Shown piece by piece: positions 1 to 12,500 of a stretch of 64,000 nt of DNA; positions within the stretch are counted from its first letter, which is position 1; every line of letters begins with the position of its first letter. The DNA is from Sinotaia quadrata (lineage: Eukaryota > Mollusca > Gastropoda > Architaenioglossa > Viviparidae). The translations under genes were made by a program, and so were the position numbers. The notes beneath the pieces are model-generated. The model was not told the origin of the DNA, made no database searches, and worked only from the letters and a program-made list of their open reading frames with translations. The stretch spans positions 67,199,259 through 67,263,258 of the forward strand of contig CM054181.1 in assembly GCA_028829895.1 (NCBI GenBank). The letters are read 5' to 3'.

Positions 1-229
1 TCCCGCCGTTTTTACGAAATGAGCACACGTTGGAAGCAGTAGGTTCGTTTTAAGTATCTCAGTCAGCCGTCACACTTTTAGCATGGGGCTGTTTCAATAA
101 ACTTTTGCTAGTGTGACTAAACTGCAGTAAGCAATAAAAAACTAGGTGATGTGACTTTTCTACAGTGTTAAAACAGTTGTTAACTATATATACAAATAAT
201 GTAAAGGTATGAAAGACTTTACAGAAAGC

Positions 230-985
230 AACAAAGAAGGCATATGAAGGGGAAAAGATGTACAGATAGAAACTAAACTGTACAGGTAGAAAGAATATAG
301 TTATATGAAGGATTACAGGTAAAGGACATACAAATAAAATTATGTATATATGTACAGATAGAAGAAGGATGTAGAGATAGGAAGGTTACAGGTTAGAAAA
401 AGGACATACAGATATAAAAAGATGTCTGTATAGGCAGAAAGAATGTAGAGATATGAAGGATTACAGGTAGAAAAGGGCATACAAATAAAAAGATGTAGCT
501 GTATAGGCAGAAAGAATGTAGAGATAGGATAGATTACAGGTAGAAAAAGGACATAAATAAAAAGATGTACAGTGGAACCCCACAATAATGCAAATGTGGA
601 TATAAAATGGTTGTGGCATGGCTCCCGAAATTTTTTATTTATTCATTCATACATAATGCATTCCATTTAAATAAACCCTGCATTAATGTGACCTGGCTAT
701 TAATGCGATCCAATTTTATGGACCCCAATTATCGTGCTATAGCGAGGTTTCACTGTATATGTACAGGTAGAATGTAGAGATAGGAATGATTACAGGTAGA
801 AAAAAAGGACATACAAATAAAAAGATATATCTGTACAGGTAGAATGTAGAGATAAGGATTACAATTTACAGATAGAAAAAAGACATACAAATAAAAAGAT
901 ATATCTGTACAGGTAGAATGTAGAGATAAGGATTACAGGTAGAAAAAAGACATACAAATAAAAAGATGTATCTGTACAGATAGAA
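230..985. repeat. minisatellite interrupted by a MITE
   Basis: Irregular tandem copies of a unit of about 60-75 bp contain the words TACAGGTAGAA, GTAGAGATA, GGATTACAGG and GGACATACAAATAAAA. The array is interrupted at 570-755 by a small DNA transposon and resumes after it. It lies downstream of the stop codon of the minus-strand kinase gene. Reading frames inside it are repeat translations and are not annotated. Confidence 0.85.
570..755. mobile_element. pogo/Tigger-like MITE, 186 bp
   Basis: The element starts CAGTGGAACCCCAC and its other end read on the minus strand is CAGTGAAACCTCGC, so it has imperfect terminal inverted repeats of about 18-20 bp. Both ends abut TA (568-569 and 756-757), the target duplication of Tc1/mariner/pogo elements. 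The CAGTG(A/G)AACC(C/T)C terminus is typical of the pogo/Tigger group. There is no coding capacity, so it is a non-autonomous copy. It splits the surrounding minisatellite and is therefore younger than at least part of it. Confidence 0.8.
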
Positions 986-1263
986 GAAATCCTTGTACAT
1001 ACAAGAAAGAGAACAATCTTGTGTAAAACAATTGCCATTTAATAACTTGATTATAAAGTTAGATTTTTTCAAAAAGAATGCAAATTATGAAAATTCTTTA
1101 AAAAACAAAACAAAAAAACATAACTTGAAAACACACTTTTATTTTGGCTGTTTGTAATATGGCCTATGTTAATTTAAAACATCATGCTCTTATGGCATTT
1201 AATTTATTGCTATGAATGTTCCTTGTCAGTGCAATGCACAAAAGTCAATGTTATCAGTCATTA

Positions 1264-1600
1264 AGGAAAGAACCTTGGTCATTGTAACCTAATAAGGCAA
1301 AAGCCTTGGTCATTATAACCTAATAAGACAAAAACCTTGGTCATTGTAACCTAATAAGACAAAAACCTTTGTCATTGTAACCTAATAAGACAAAAGCCTT
1401 GGTCATTGTAACCTAATAAGACAAAAGCCTTGGTCATTGTAACCTAATAAGGCAAAAACCTTGGTCATTGTAATGTGATAGGGCAAAAACCTTGGTCATT
1501 GTAACCTAACAAGGCAAAAACCTTGGTTATTGTAACGTAATAGGGCAAAAACCTTGGTCATTGTAACATGATAAGGCAAAAACCTTGGTCATTTTAACAT
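1264..1600. repeat. 31-bp tandem repeat, about 11 copies
   Basis: Head-to-tail copies of a unit containing CCTTGGTCATTGTAACC followed by TAATAAGRCAAAAA, with a few substitutions between copies. Intergenic, downstream of the kinase gene. Confidence 0.95.
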
Positions 1601-2039
1601 TCACCTAATCTGTAGGGCATTAGGTGATATGAAGATGAAAGAGTCAATGATCAAAAGTCTAGTAATTTGCTGTTGTCAGGACTCTAGAATTTGTGCTTAC
1701 AAATCAAACCAAAGTATAAAAATGAAAGGTTCCACATGACTTTAGAATGATACCTGAGAGTAGTTCCCCTTGGACGTTGCACGTTCAATGCACATAAATG
1801 GACTCTTAATTCAAGTGGCTTGACGACAAAGGTATGGAAATTTTATTTACATAATGCACAACGCCCCCAGTGAGATTCAAGCACCAAATAATTTTGTACC
1901 AATAATTATTAATAATTAACAGAAAATTGACAGTAGTTACAGGTGATAATCCTTTCAAGGATGTGACAGAAAGACGGGAAAAATTTCTAGTACATCCATA
2001 AAACACTTATTTCTCAGATTTAGAGTGCTGCACTACAAC

Positions 2040-3320
2040 ACATTTACAGTAGATATGCATCAGATGTGGTGCTTTCTAGAGCCACATACAGTAGATATGC
2101 AAGAAATGTGGTGTTTTCTAGAGCCACACACAGTAGATATTCATGAGATGTGTTTTCTAGAGCCACACACTTACTGTAGATATGCATGAGATGTGTTTTC
2201 TAGAGCCACACACTAAGAGCACATATGCAGGAGTGGAGCACATAAGTGCATTAAGAGAAAGTATGTAAATATGGAGTATTCTAATAAAATATATTAAGAA
2301 TAGACATATAGTGTGGATTACCCTGTATTTTAAGAACAGATATGCATGAGATGTGAAATACCCTGTACATTAAGAGTAGATATGCATGAGGTGTGAAATA
2401 CCCTAGTACACTGAAAGTAGATATGCAAGAGGTGTGAAGTACTCTAGGACATTAAACGTAGATATGCATGAGGTGTGAAGTACTCTAGGACATTAAACGT
2501 AGATATGCATGAGGTGTGAAGTACTCTAGGACATTAAACGTAGATATGCATGAGGTGTGAAGTACTCTAGGACATTAAACGTAGATATGCATGAGGTGTG
2601 AAGTGCTTTAGGACATTAAACGTAGATATGCATGAGGTGTGAAGTACTCTAGGACATTAAACGTAGATATGCATAAGGTGTGAAGTGCTTTAGGACATTA
2701 AATGTAGTTATGCATGAGGTGTGAAGTACTCTAGGACATTAAACGTAGATACGCATGAGGTATGGATTACTCTAGTACAACACATTAAGAGCAGATAAGC
2801 GTTAAAGAGTGGAGTACTCCAGTACCACACACTAATAATAGATATGTACAAGAAGTGCAGTATTTTAGTTAATACTTTAAGAGTAAAATGACACATGAAG
2901 TATTCCAATACAATATACTAAGAGCTGGTACACATGAGCTGTGGAGTTCTCCAGTACAGAATATTAAGAACAAATATGCATGGTCATGACTATTTCAATA
3001 CAATACATTATTAATGTATGAGATGTGGAGTGCTATCAGTACAATACATTAAGTGCAGATATGATGGATAGTACAGAACATTAAGAGCAGACATATATGA
3101 TACATGGAGGGCTCTAGTACAGAACGTTAAGAGCAGATATGTATGACATATGGAGGACTCCAGTACAGAACATTAAGTACAGATAAGTGTAAAGCATGGA
3201 GGGCTCCAGTATAGAACATTAAGTACAGATATGTGTAATGCATGGAGGGCTCCAGTCAGAACATTAAGTACAGGTGTAATGCATGGAGGGCTCCAGTACA
3301 GAACGTTAAGAGCAGATAGA
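2040..3320. repeat. about 41-bp minisatellite next to the kinase stop codon
   Basis: Long degenerate array with words TAGATATGCATGAGGTGTG and TACTCTAGGACATTAAACG. The core at about 2400-2760 is nearly identical with a 41-bp period, and the flanks are more diverged (TGGAGGGCTCCAGTACAG variants). It ends about 80 bp from the kinase stop codon, so at least part may be transcribed as 3' UTR. Confidence 0.9.
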
Positions 3321-3402
3321 GGGCTCCTGACTGTTTGAAACTGGTGGAGTGAATTTCATGTGCACGTGGGCTGCTTCAAATGATGTACTGCTGATCTGTG
3401 GA

Positions 3403-3582
3403 TTACTCCCCCTGATGTGTATTCTCAGTTTCTTTGCAGGTGTCTGGTTCATAGAGTGGTGGAGGTGGTATTTTTAAGAGATTCAATGCTTCCCAGTCTA
3501 TGTGTTTGAAGAATGGATGATCATAGACACACTGGAACTCCCATGGGCCACCCAAACGAAGGTTAGGATCTTTTCTCAAAAA
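3403..3582 (-). CDS. kinase last coding exon (AGC C-lobe end and stop)
   Basis: Begins after acceptor TTGCAG in phase 0 with FLRKDPNLRLGG, then HPFFKHIDWEAL and a proline run (IPPPPLYEPD), and stops at TAA (minus strand of 3403-3405). RLGG, HPFF and IDW are the standard C-lobe marks of AGC kinases. Only about 22 residues follow IDW, so there is no turn or hydrophobic motif. Confidence 0.9.
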   Translation of the reverse strand, partial: FLRKDPNLRLGGPWEFQCVYDHPFFKHIDWEALNLLKIPPPPLYEPDTCKETENTHQGE

Positions 3583-6500
3583 CTGCAATGTTAAGAATTA
3601 TAAATTAATAAAGTCATTACAGATCATTAGTGTTAACAATTCATTCATGATCATAATAGAAAGTGTCATAGAATTAGGAGAGTAAAGAATGGAAAGTAAT
3701 AAAAGTATTTAGGCAAAGATCTTACTACAACAGATTCCCACATATCTAAGACTGGAATAAGTGGGAAGCAGATTAACTGTGATGTTAACAAAAATGATGT
3801 ACACACACATACTACTTTACAATTACCAATACTGAAAAATACACACAAACAATATTTTAATTAGTATGCATTATTACTGGTGCTCTTATTATTTAAAATA
3901 TTTACTTTGCATATGTTGAAATACTTCACTGTCATGGTTATGGGGAAGTAATCGTTTAAATTTCTTTCTTTCTTTTTTTATTTTATTTCCCTTGTTACTG
4001 GTCACAAGAGCTTTTTTCTTCTTCGTGAATGAAAGCAGTGTCTATACATGCATGGTCAGAGCGTTTACAAGTGTGTATATTTGTTATGCGTGTATTGCAA
4101 TAATACACTGTTTTATTTATTCACTTTGATGATTATTGATTATGTTAGGTGTGGATAGAAGTTGTATTTAACTATTTATTTCTTAGTGTGGTTATTGAGA
4201 TAGGAACTATATTCAGTTATTTATTTCTTTTGTGTAGTTGTTGAGATACACGCCTATAGACAGGAGAAATGCGCCCATTTCAATAGATGTTTACGACTTT
4301 AGGGACTTTCTTAGCACGCTTTCATCATGCCTCAAATCTGGAACCTTCAACAGTTCAAGGGATATCAACGATCATTTATAAGCACTGAAGATACCTTTTT
4401 TCTGACAGGTGTATGTGTGCATGACTACAGAAATGGTGACAAGAGTTACATTTTTTCTCTGCATTTCACCAGCACCGGTCTTTTCGAAATTTTGAGAATT
4501 TTTGTAAAAAGACCCAGCAAATGTTCACCATTTGATAGACTCTGACTGAGTAGTGGTCAAGTTTCCAACTACCAAGTCTTTGCATGGTTCAGGTCAGTAC
4601 AACGTCAAGCCCAGTTGTTCAAAGGTTCCAATCCCTGATGGTGGCTGTCATCAGAGACCATTGACGGAGCCAAGGAGACAGGACCGGTAAGAAGGGGACA
4701 TTTGTGTACATCTCACTACAAGCAGTTGGTCTTCACCATTTGTCACTTTATTGTTTTTCAGTGAGGAGTACTTTCTGCATTCATCAACGCAAAAGGACGT
4801 GCAGGTCTTCACCAGCATGCGAATGTGTGTTCTCTTATCCTGATTAGGGGAGATTATTCATTGTTTTTGTTCTGGTCATCACCAGTGAACATTATCTCTT
4901 GTTTCATTTCCCGAGGGGAAAGTGTGTATATATATAAACAGTCTTTCATAGTTCGTGGACTTCACATTTTCCATCATTTTTTGAACAGTTTGTGAGTGTG
5001 TTCGCTAATATGTTCATCATTTCGTCAGCTCTTCAATAAACTGTACAAATATTTAGTAGGGGTTTGCATTCTCATAGTTAGTTATGTAGTTTTTATTAGT
5101 TGTTGTGATGTATTGTTATTGTAAATATTAAGATTTTTAGCCATTGGCACTTTGATTGGTTCAGCGAGTATTTTCGCCAATAATTTGACTATGAAGATTT
5201 GCAGGATTTCACCCTGAGATATTTTTATTGTATGCAATTTATCTTGTTTCTTTGTTTTATTTTACTTTTTATTCATTATTCATTACTCTGGCCCCTGCCC
5301 CATGAATGCTGTGTGTGGATATTTTTCTGGATAAATGATTAACAATCGTCCATGAGTGTCCCCCCATATTATCGAGAATAAATTCTTATCAGTACCTTTA
5401 TTCAAAGCATCTGTCTTGGTTGTTGAGAGTGGAATTCAGAGAGGTTGTTCGTCAGTTTGTCCTGTCCATCCACATTTCACATTCAACTCTATATGTGTGC
5501 ACTCACACAGCCGACTCTCACACTTTATCCTGCATTCAGAATAAAAAGCCCCCCCTCCCCCCGGAACATCATGGTGTCTGTGTGTGAGAGTGTCTATTTT
5601 CCATCCTGCAAACTCAGTGCATCATCGGCTAGACCACAACCCCCTCCCGGGTGGTGGTGACATTCACAGTTAACTGATGGGCTCAATACTTAAAATTTTA
5701 GTTAGATACATATAAGAAATATATGTTCTGATTAAATTAAGCCACTCCCAAGTAGTGTGTGATAGCATTTCACATAGAACTTAATAAGTACTAGCACAAG
5801 TTCTACTGTATCTTTTAAAAAAAGCAAATGTTTGCAGTAAATATTAAAACAGTAAATATTGCTAAATATGCAAATGAAGGAGTAACACAAATGCTAATAA
5901 AGTAAGAATGTTGTTCTGGTTTAATTCAGTCTATTGGCTCATAAGGTGGGATAAAAAAAAATGGTTTTGATAATGAAATGTTTATTCCAAGTGAGTAAAT
6001 GTACAGTAATCATTAATTCAATATATTACAATAAAAATAACACAAAATATATTAGTTCATAATTAGTAACTAAAATGAGTACTGAACAGAGACTGTTTAG
6101 TGTTAACAAAAATACATAAAAAATAGAGAAACAAACATCATGTTACTATTCAGTAAATTGTTATTAACATTTTAAAATATTTAACTGAATTTAATAAGAA
6201 GTAAATTTAAATCAGTCGTGTACATTTAATTTTTTAGCCATAAAAATAAAATGTTATCTTTACACAAGTTTTATACTAAAAAAATATTGCATAGATGAGC
6301 ATATATAACAAATATTGTTATTAAACAAAGTCTCTGTACTATTTCTACAATTATTAAATAGTAGATTCAAATAGTCCAATGAACTTGAAAATTGTTAAAT
6401 TAAACCTAAAGAAAAAAACAAAACAAACAGAGTAAATAATAAATAGTAGTAATTCATTTAATTAAATAAAACATTTATAAAGTAAAATTTCTTTTACATA

Positions 6501-9500
6501 TTTTAATATTGTACATGTATTTATAAATATCAATGGTATTAAATGTACCATAATGCCAAAACAAAAATACTTGAAGAAAATTGGCTAAGTATAAAAATAA
6601 ATAAAAAATAAACACTTTGCACTCAAACATACTGTCAACTTATTGTCTTAATATTCAGAACCACCTGCTTAAGAGTAATACTACCATCAAGAATAACAAG
6701 TAACTTTTTCAAAGGTCATGGTATTATAAAGTAATACAGTATTTATTAATACAGTCTGCTATACTTTACAATTACAAAATTTAATAAACATTTAATCTAT
6801 TGATACCCATAAAAAGTTATGTTGTTACTAATTTATAAAAAGAAGACTGAAAATAGTTGAGAAAAGGGTAAGGTGAATCTAGCAGAGTAAATTTGTTGTT
6901 TATCAAAAGAACTTTCAAAGATTCACAGTAATCGTCCAGAACAATCACTTCTTTTACCCAAAGTCATTGTGTAGAATAGTGTCCTATAAAATATTATTCA
7001 TTGAAGACTAGATAATATTTGTCTGAAGAGGCAGGCAAAATTTGCTTGTTAAGTTTGATCTTTTGTAATACCTAAAATATTATGGTATTTTCTTTTATAC
7101 TAAAAATATATATGTAAACAATGTGGGCATATGTAATCCCGTTGGATCTTTTTAAAAATTTTCTTTTATAGAGGAATCAAATAATCTTATTACACAATGC
7201 TGCTTTTTTGAAGAAATTGTTTAGGAAGAGAAAATATTTTATGCAAATAATTCTCCATTTTGTATCAAAAGATTACACAAATATCGCAAACCTATATTCA
7301 AAAATGAATTATTTTATTTGTCCACTGTTTGTGCAGCTGTATGCACTCCAATATTTAACCATGTTTTAATTTTTCAAACTACGATTTAAGGCAAGACAAT
7401 ATATTGGACAGAGCATGCGGATTGAAGTTCCACATCGTGACATCACATATTATGTTACTATGGTGAGAAGTCAGTCTCGCAATAAATGAGAGCTCTGATT
7501 TCTTTCAGAAATATTGACTTTCAGTACCAAAATAAATGCATTTATATAAATCTCTGAAAGTTTAAATTTTGCGGTCTTGATTCTAAGAATGGGAATTACT
7601 CATTTCATATGGATTTACTCTCATCTGTGGCGGACCTAGATTCAATTTCACTTAGTGTTTAAAGTAAGTAATGTGAAGCAATCTGAATCAGCAGAGGGGA
7701 TAAATGGTTTACTAGAGAGAAGCAATGAAGAGTGTCAATAAACAAGTGTGTTTGTGTGTTTATTTTGTAGTGCATAGAGGCAGACAGAAATATATGCTAA
7801 TTGGAACACAGAATTTCTTTTAGATATCAGCCTCCAAAGTCTGGAATCTATGAAAGTTATTCTATATTCAGATATCAAATAAAAATAACTTTACAGTTTA
7901 TAATATTTCAGATTATCAGTTACAGAATTTAAAGAAAATTTTATTTTGCAGATTAATATATCTAAATGTTAAATAAAACTTAAAATTAACTAAGTTTTTT
8001 AAGGTGAAAACTCTTCACCAAATTTCATTATATGGGTTTGTGTGTGGGTTTGTGTGTAAGTATACCATTTTGTTTTAAAATCTATGTGATGGAACTAAAT
8101 ATGCATTTTACTATATGGATATAAAAATAAAACTTTAGCAGCTTTCATTATTTCTCATATAATTTTAATGCATTTTTGTTTTAAAAAATAAACTTAAAAT
8201 ATTTACTAAAAAAATTTATTATTAAAACCATTATTATATATATGACTAAAACTCAAAATTAACCTGATTCTGTAACAGGAAAAAACCTTTAAGTATACCT
8301 TGATATGTTGTTTGTGACATTCTGTAATTAGAAAATTTATATATATATATAAGTATAAAAAACAACAACTCCAGAAATTTATGTATTTTTATAAATATGC
8401 TTGATAATAAGGGTATTGAAGGAATTCTACAGTATTTACTCTTTGGCATAAATCATGTAAGAAATCCTCTCTTACATAACTCATGTGGTCCCCAGAGTAA
8501 TGCAATGATTTGATTTGTGTGCATTTACAACTAAACACATCTCTTTTACAAAACTGTTGACAACTTTGAGAGTTTGCATTGCAGGCAGACTCTTCTACAA
8601 AAGATTAAATCTTTCGAATATGCTAGCAATACTTCTGGTACTGCATCCTTTGAAGAATAATGCTGTTGAAAAGTTCATTTTCAAAGTAAAACACTAACAG
8701 CATTCTGTTAATAAATTAAGTTCTTTAGCATAAGTAGTTGAAGAACCAACTCATGCCGTGTATAATTACCCCCTTGCAGGCTGACACAGACTCTTCTGAA
8801 ACAAAATCCTCATAAGTCTCTGTGCTGTTGATAACGGTTTCCATAAAGTCATCAAAGTGACGTCTTGTGCACGAGAATGGGAACTGGAATTGCAACCATT
8901 ACTTAGCATCAAACAGATGTAATTTTAAAAAATACTGGGGATTATGCTAAATGAATATTTGTTATTTCTTTCTGACAAAATATGCCCCTATACCAATTTA
9001 AAACACTCTTGGATCATTACTTAGTAAATGTTTACTTTTATTTCATTTTCAAAATCTCAGAACCTAGTTTGAACAGCCAACAACTATAGACTGTCATTAT
9101 TATCCATCAGTTATTTCTACTTTCCTAACAACTATAGAATGTCATAACTATCATTCAGTTATTTCTACTCTCCCAAGAACTCTAGACTGTCTTACTTATC
9201 CTGCAGTTATTTTCACTTCTCCAAGAACTCTAGACTGTCATAAATATCATTCAATTATTTCTACTTTTCCAACAACTCTAGACTGTCTTACTTATCCTGC
9301 AGTTATTTCTACTTTTCCAACAACTCTAGACTGTCGTAACTATCATTCAGTTAATTTCTACTTTTCCAAGAACTCTAGACTGTCTTATTTATCCTGCAGT
9401 TATTTTCACTTCTCCAAGAACTCTAGAATGTCATAACTGTCCTTCAGTTATTTCTACTTTCCCAACAATTCTAGACTGTCGTAACTATCCTGCAGTTATT

Positions 9501-12500
9501 TCTACTTTTCCAAGAACTCTAGAACTGGCTGGTCCAACTTCAGAATCATCTTGGGACAGATTTTCCTAGACAAATCTAGTGAAGGGCTGCACACTTATTT
9601 CTTAGAATCTTTGACTTACTCTAGAAGACTTGTTAATTAAAAATCACTAATATGCCCAGATTGTAGTCATTTTCAAGAAACATGATGGTGATAAAAGTAC
9701 ACAGGGAAATTTTTGTAAGATTTGTGCTTTAAAAAAAAAATAATAGCACTGTTACAAATATTAACACTACACAGGAATACAAGAAAAATATGCTCATTCA
9801 CAAATTACAATTAGACCCAAGGAGAGCTCTGTGGGCATTCTGACTCCTCACCAAAGCAGGAATGTCAACCTGTGTATTCATTATAGAAAGTCTCAATAAA
9901 TGCTAAAATGAACCATCACTTAGCCAGCTCCTGTACTTGTTTTTTTAGGAACTTCATGTTCGAAAATGCACTTTCAAACATAAATGTGTTTCCAAACAGA
10001 GAGGTGATCTGCATACCAAAATTTCTTAGCTGTTGTAACCTGTTACCAGTATGAAACTTTCCTTTTTCTGTATTGACTTGAAAAAAGGGTCAAAGATCAC
10101 ACAGCTTAAGTTGAAACTTTGACATGTGCTCCTCGATATTTACAGTCAAAAGATCATTGTAGAGATGCAGTTTACTTTTCATGTCACCACATTCCACAAA
10201 TCTTGGTCCAAATTCTTCACTCAAGACTTCAATATTCTCACAAAAGTCAGTAAAGTCACCTTTTATTTCATCTGACAACTCTTGACAACATGGGAAATGT
10301 GCCAAATCATTTTGGCTGAATTTGATTCTAAAAAACTTTCATTTTAAAACCCTTTGATACGCCCAACCAGCTCTGACATAGTCTGAACTTTAGTCTTAAG
10401 TTTCATGTTCAGTTCACTGAGGTACTGAGTCAAATCAGTCATAAAATCAAGCTCTCTTAGAAATTCAGAGACCTTCACTGGATTCACATCCTTGCAGGCT
10501 TTCATATTGTTTTTTTGTTTTTTTTAAAAAATGGAATCTCTTTTCTTATACCAAAATTTTCTGAAGGCATTTCCTTGCACTTAACTAATGTACATTTGCA
10601 TGCAGAGGTAAATCTCCACATCATGGTTCCATCTTGTCCAAGAATTCCCAAAACCTACAATGCAGTTGTGCCCTATCGCCACCCTGTATCTTGTTGGTGA
10701 TAAGCACTATAGTGTTCATTGCATCACTTTGTTTAATGACTTTCCATAAAGAGCTTCTTGATAAATAATACAGTGAAAAACAGGGCACCTCACCATTTTT
10801 CCTGAGTCCCTTTTCTCCCCATCTCATGGACGGTGCACTGTCAGTAACAATACAAGAACAGTTATCAAAACCACCATACATTTACACTGATTCAGTAATT
10901 GTTTAAAAATATCTTTACTCCTGATACTCCCACACAGAGAACACAAGTCAAGCAGTTCTTCATCAAAGATCATATGTATTAAAATGAGAAGTTGGCTGGT
11001 GTCAATCTGGCCAACATTTTCATCCAAACACTGCAAAAAGTAGCTGCATTTTTCTACTGCCTCTCCAACCTTATTCTTTATTTGATCACCCATGCTGTGC
11101 ACTCTTCTGTTTGGTGGGACAAGGAAACAGTTGCTAATTTTTCACACAAACTTATTTCACCAAAGGCTTCTGCCATGATATTTGCACACATTTTAACAAT
11201 TTCACTTTCCCTAAAAGCTTTCAAAGTTCTTTGCAGTTCCAATGATACACTGTAGGAAGCACTTAGTGAGCAGTCTGCTTAGCTAAGAGCTTAAAAAACG
11301 AACTGGTGTTTGAAGTTTTTCTTATAGTCTTGAAAAACTGCAACTCATTTTTCATCAATTGTTTTTCATATGATGTAGTGTAGTATCTCTTAACATTATA
11401 CTCCTTGCAAACTGCTATTACCTGCATGCAAAACAACACACTGTATCTTGCCATTATTATTTATGACAAAATAGTCCAGTTCCGAGGTATCATTAAACTT
11501 CTATTTTCATGATTTCATGCTCATGATTTTCAATATGAGTGCAAAAATAAATAAATACAACAATAACACTTCAAAATCCACAAAACAGGTGGCAAAAATA
11601 CCAAGACACCTACAGCTTTTGTTCCAAATCAAGACAGTCACCTGCGCAAGAGGGGATAAATGACAAAAGAAAGAGATGCCTTTACTGGAAGTGATAAGCA
11701 CATAGTATGCAGGGCAGCCAATACATTCCTAGTAAAGAATAATCATTGAGCAATACAGGTCCCACAGTTGCTTATTTCAAGGTTCAATTATACTGGTGCT
11801 TCAATATATTGCAGACAATCTATGGACCCTTTGTTTTTTAATCATCCAGCCTCTTCAAATTACATGTACAGAGTTAACAGTACTGTATCAAATCAACTGG
11901 CTCAATTTGCAAATGTTTTGCCGACTATACCTAAACTTTATACAGTATAAGTATTCAGTACATTGTACATGTACTTGCCACTTTGTAAACACAGCTTAAC
12001 AATGATCATTATTGTTTTGAAAAACTTCAAACACCTCCTACCACTATCTAAACAGAGTTCACAGACATTTTTTCTTCACAGATTTGTCACACATCTCTTC
12101 AAGGTACATGTACAGTGTAATATTTTTTTGAAGCTGTTTCTCTGAACAATTAAAAAGATGACAGAGTTGAGAGAAAAGCTGGGTCGGTGGACAAATTTTT
12201 ATGGCAGACCACAGAAATGTTCTTTGAAGCTGTTTCTTTGAACAGTTAAAAATGTTGTTAGAGTTGACAAGGCTGCCAAGATATTACCTATGGTAATTTT
12301 GTCCCCACCCTCCAGTCTCCCCTTGATGGCTGACTGTGATAGTTAAATAAGAGATTCATTTTGGATTCATTTAGTGATTTACTTACAAATATATAATTAA
12401 AATGGTGATGGATTTGCCTATATCTGATAAAGAATCAGAATAAAAATCAAATAAATTTTATGGCATTTTAAATTATAAAGTCCTATTTGTTGACGACAGT

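Noticed and set aside
8246..8449. 67-codon minus-strand frame before the kinase exon at 8770
   Set aside because: AT-rich, no splice sites in phase with the kinase exons and no similarity to the kinase C-lobe.
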